DNA of 64,000 nt. Source: Deltaproteobacteria bacterium HGW-Deltaproteobacteria-8. Its GTDB lineage: Bacteria; Desulfobacterota; Desulfovibrionia; Desulfovibrionales; Desulfovibrionaceae. The notes under the pieces are model-generated. The model saw only the letters and a list, made by a program, of their open reading frames with translations, was not told the DNA's origin and searched no databases. This document shows, piece after piece, positions 62,674-64,000 of this stretch; the first letter of the stretch is position 1, and every line of letters starts with the position of its first letter. Made by a program: the position numbers and the translations under genes. The DNA is taken from the NCBI GenBank assembly GCA_002840405.1, contig PHAR01000001.1:578320-642319 (forward strand), read 5' to 3'.

Positions 62674-64000
62674 ATTTTCGTGGAAGCGCGGCCCGTTCTG
62701 CGGGCCGCCTTCCATGCCGCATAGGCCACCCCACCACCGCAAAACGCCACGCGCCCCGCGCGCAAGGCCAGCACACGGCTGCTTTGCCCGGACAAAAACC
62801 GTCCAGGCAGATCGGCCTCGTGGTGCGTGACCATGACCAGGGGCACGCCCAGCGCGGCCAGGCGGTCGAACAGGTCCCGCGCCGCGCCGCGCGCCCTCTG
62901 GTCCAGGCCCGCCATGGGCTCGTCCAGAATCAGCAGGGCCGGGCTTCCAGCCAGGGCGCGGGCCAGCAGCACCCGCCGGAACTGCCCGCGCGACAGGCTG
63001 CGCACGCGCCTGCCAGCCAGCTTCGCCAGCTCGAAGAACTCCAGCCAGCGCGCCACCAGGGCACGATTCAAGGCATCCGGCTCCGCAAACAGGTCCAGGC
63101 TCCCGTCAAGTCCGGTGGCCACGGCCTCCTCCACCCGCAGATCATAGGGGAAGCCCGCCTGCAAGGCCGCCGACACCACCCCGATGCGCCGCCGGACGTC
63201 ATCAACATTCTCGCCCGGCGCGGCAAAGCCATACTCCACCAGCCCAGGCGGGCCGTCCACGGCCGAGGGCCAGATGCTTCCGGCCAGCAGGGACAGCAGC
63301 GTGCTCTTGCCAGCGCCGTTCGGGCCCAGCACGGCCCAGTGCTCGCCCGGCAGGATGGTCCAGTCGATCCCCTGCAGGACACGCGCGCCGTCGATGTCCA
63401 CGCTGGCGTTCGTGATGCGCGCCAGGAACTCCGGGCTCGCGGCGGGCGTTGTTGCTGTCGTTGTTGCTGTGGTTGTCGGCACCGGCGCGGTCAGGGGCGG
63501 GGAAAGTGCGGCTTCGGCCTCGGCCCTTGACTCCAGAGCGGGCAGCACCTCGGCCAGGGGGCCGCTGTGGCGTGCGCGCCCGGCCTCCAGCACCAGGCCA
63601 TGCGTCAGGCAGCCGGGCAGTTCGTCCAGGCGGTGGCTGGCGAAGAGCAGGGCCAAGCGCGGGTCAGCCGTGGCCACGCGGTCGAGCAGGACCAGAAATT
63701 CGCGCCGCGCCGGGGCGTCCAGGCCCTCCAGGCACTCGTCCAGCACCAGCACATCCGGCCGGGCCACCAGGGCGCGCGCCAGAAGCAGCCTGCGGCCCTC
63801 GCCCGAGGACAGCGTGGTCATGCGCCGTCCAGCCAGGGTGGACAACCCCAGTTTCTCCAGCAGCCTCGTGGCGGCCGCAACCTGCTCCGGCTGAGGCTCG
63901 GCGTACAGCAGCGGCCCGTCGCCAAAGCCGGAGAGCACAACATCCAGGCCAGTGGCCGTCCAGTCGTGGGCCGCAAAGGCGTCCTGCATGTCGCCGCTGA
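62670..64000 (-). CDS. Tandem ABC ATPase (ModF-like), start beyond the window
   Basis: At least 443 residues; the frame is open at the right edge. The first ATPase domain lacks its Walker A only because it lies outside the window; its signature LSSGEGRR and Walker B VLVLDECLEGLD are seen. After an Ala/Thr-rich linker, the second domain is complete: GPNGAGKST, LSRGQFRR, LLILDEPMAGLD and a switch His (VTHHE). Fusion of two ATPases without membrane parts resembles ModF/PhrA-like proteins. The stop overlaps the plus-strand gene's stop by 3 bp (CTAA). Confidence 0.8.
   Translation of the reverse strand, partial: SGDMQDAFAAHDWTATGLDVVLSGFGDGPLLYAEPQPEQVAAATRLLEKLGLSTLAGRRMTTLSSGEGRRLLLARALVARPDVLVLDECLEGLDAPARREFLVLLDRVATADPRLALLFASHRLDELPGCLTHGLVLEAGRARHSGPLAEVLPALESRAEAEAALSPPLTAPVPTTTATTTATTPAASPEFLARITNASVDIDGARVLQGIDWTILPGEHWAVLGPNGAGKSTLLSLLAGSIWPSAVDGPPGLVEYGFAAPGENVDDVRRRIGVVSAALQAGFPYDLRVEEAVATGLDGSLDLFAEPDALNRALVARWLEFFELAKLAGRRVRSLSRGQFRRVLLARALAGSPALLILDEPMAGLDQRARGAARDLFDRLAALGVPLVMVTHHEADLPGRFLSGQSSRVLALRAGRVAFCGGGVAYAAWKAARRTGRASTKI

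Overview
The window is GC-rich (roughly 63-65 % by eye), densely coded bacterial chromosome. Gene content points to a sulfate-reducer-like deltaproteobacterium, probably of the Desulfovibrionaceae. The clues are a tungsten aldehyde:ferredoxin oxidoreductase, the futalosine route to menaquinone (mqnD, mqnE, mqnC, mqnA), CheV, an ActP/YjcH symporter linked to a cNMP/CBS/DUF294 protein, and a sigma-54-type promoter. This placement is inference; no rRNA is present to confirm it.

Region by region: (1) 1-3.6 kb, plus strand: tail of an aldehyde:ferredoxin oxidoreductase overlapping a class II aldolase/adducin protein, then an EamA permease and a YgjP-type metallopeptidase, closed by a strong terminator and two inverted copies of a bipartite palindromic repeat. 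(2) 3.9-8.7 kb: menaquinone cluster. mqnD diverges from a tetR-mqnE-mqnC-mqnA operon, with a perfect 10-bp-arm palindrome between them that is the obvious operator for the TetR protein. A LysR gene converges on it. (3) 9.7-41.2 kb, all minus strand: one almost uninterrupted translation/transcription superblock. In transcription order it runs tRNA-Thr, -Tyr, -Gly, -Thr, tuf, rpmG, tRNA-Trp, secE, nusG, rplKAJL, rpoBC, rpsL, rpsG, fusA, the S10 cluster, the spc cluster, secY, map, rpmJ, rpsM, rpsK, rpsD, rpoA, rplQ. Promoters, an L10-type leader, an rplL-rpoB attenuator and a final terminator can be placed. (4) 41.4-44.5 kb, plus: a tRNA-dihydrouridine synthase, ispH and cheV. (5) 44.7-47.7 kb, minus: a divalent-metal module described below. 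(6) 47.9-51.9 kb, minus: tatA, then yebC-ruvC-ruvA-ruvB and rlmE. (7) 51.9-55.7 kb: a CgeB-like glycosyltransferase, a WXXGXW-repeat exported protein behind a sigma-54-like promoter, an unknown gene, a relic of a DUF294 gene and two BON-domain proteins. (8) 55.9-59.7 kb, minus: yjcH-actP-like symporter and a cNMP/CBS/nucleotidyltransferase regulator. (9) 60-62.7 kb, plus: a long GT9 glycosyltransferase with two small helical proteins. (10) the edge: a two-domain ABC ATPase, cut by the window end.

The most interesting unit is region 5. A soluble protein made of two PRC-barrel-like domains plus the MgtE N-terminal and CBS magnesium-sensing domains, but with no MgtE channel, is placed 20 bp upstream of an Nramp-family permease. 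The permease's metal-site motifs (DNDAGG and IAPW instead of DPGN and MPH) are those of Nramp-related magnesium transporters rather than Mn/Fe importers. Between a plausible promoter and the sensor gene lie two short ORFs with good ribosome binding sites. One starts M-D-D-P and carries a second acidic/proline-rich stretch; the other overlaps the sensor start by ATGA. The layout suggests a magnesium transporter with a swapped-in sensor and a leader-peptide control region.
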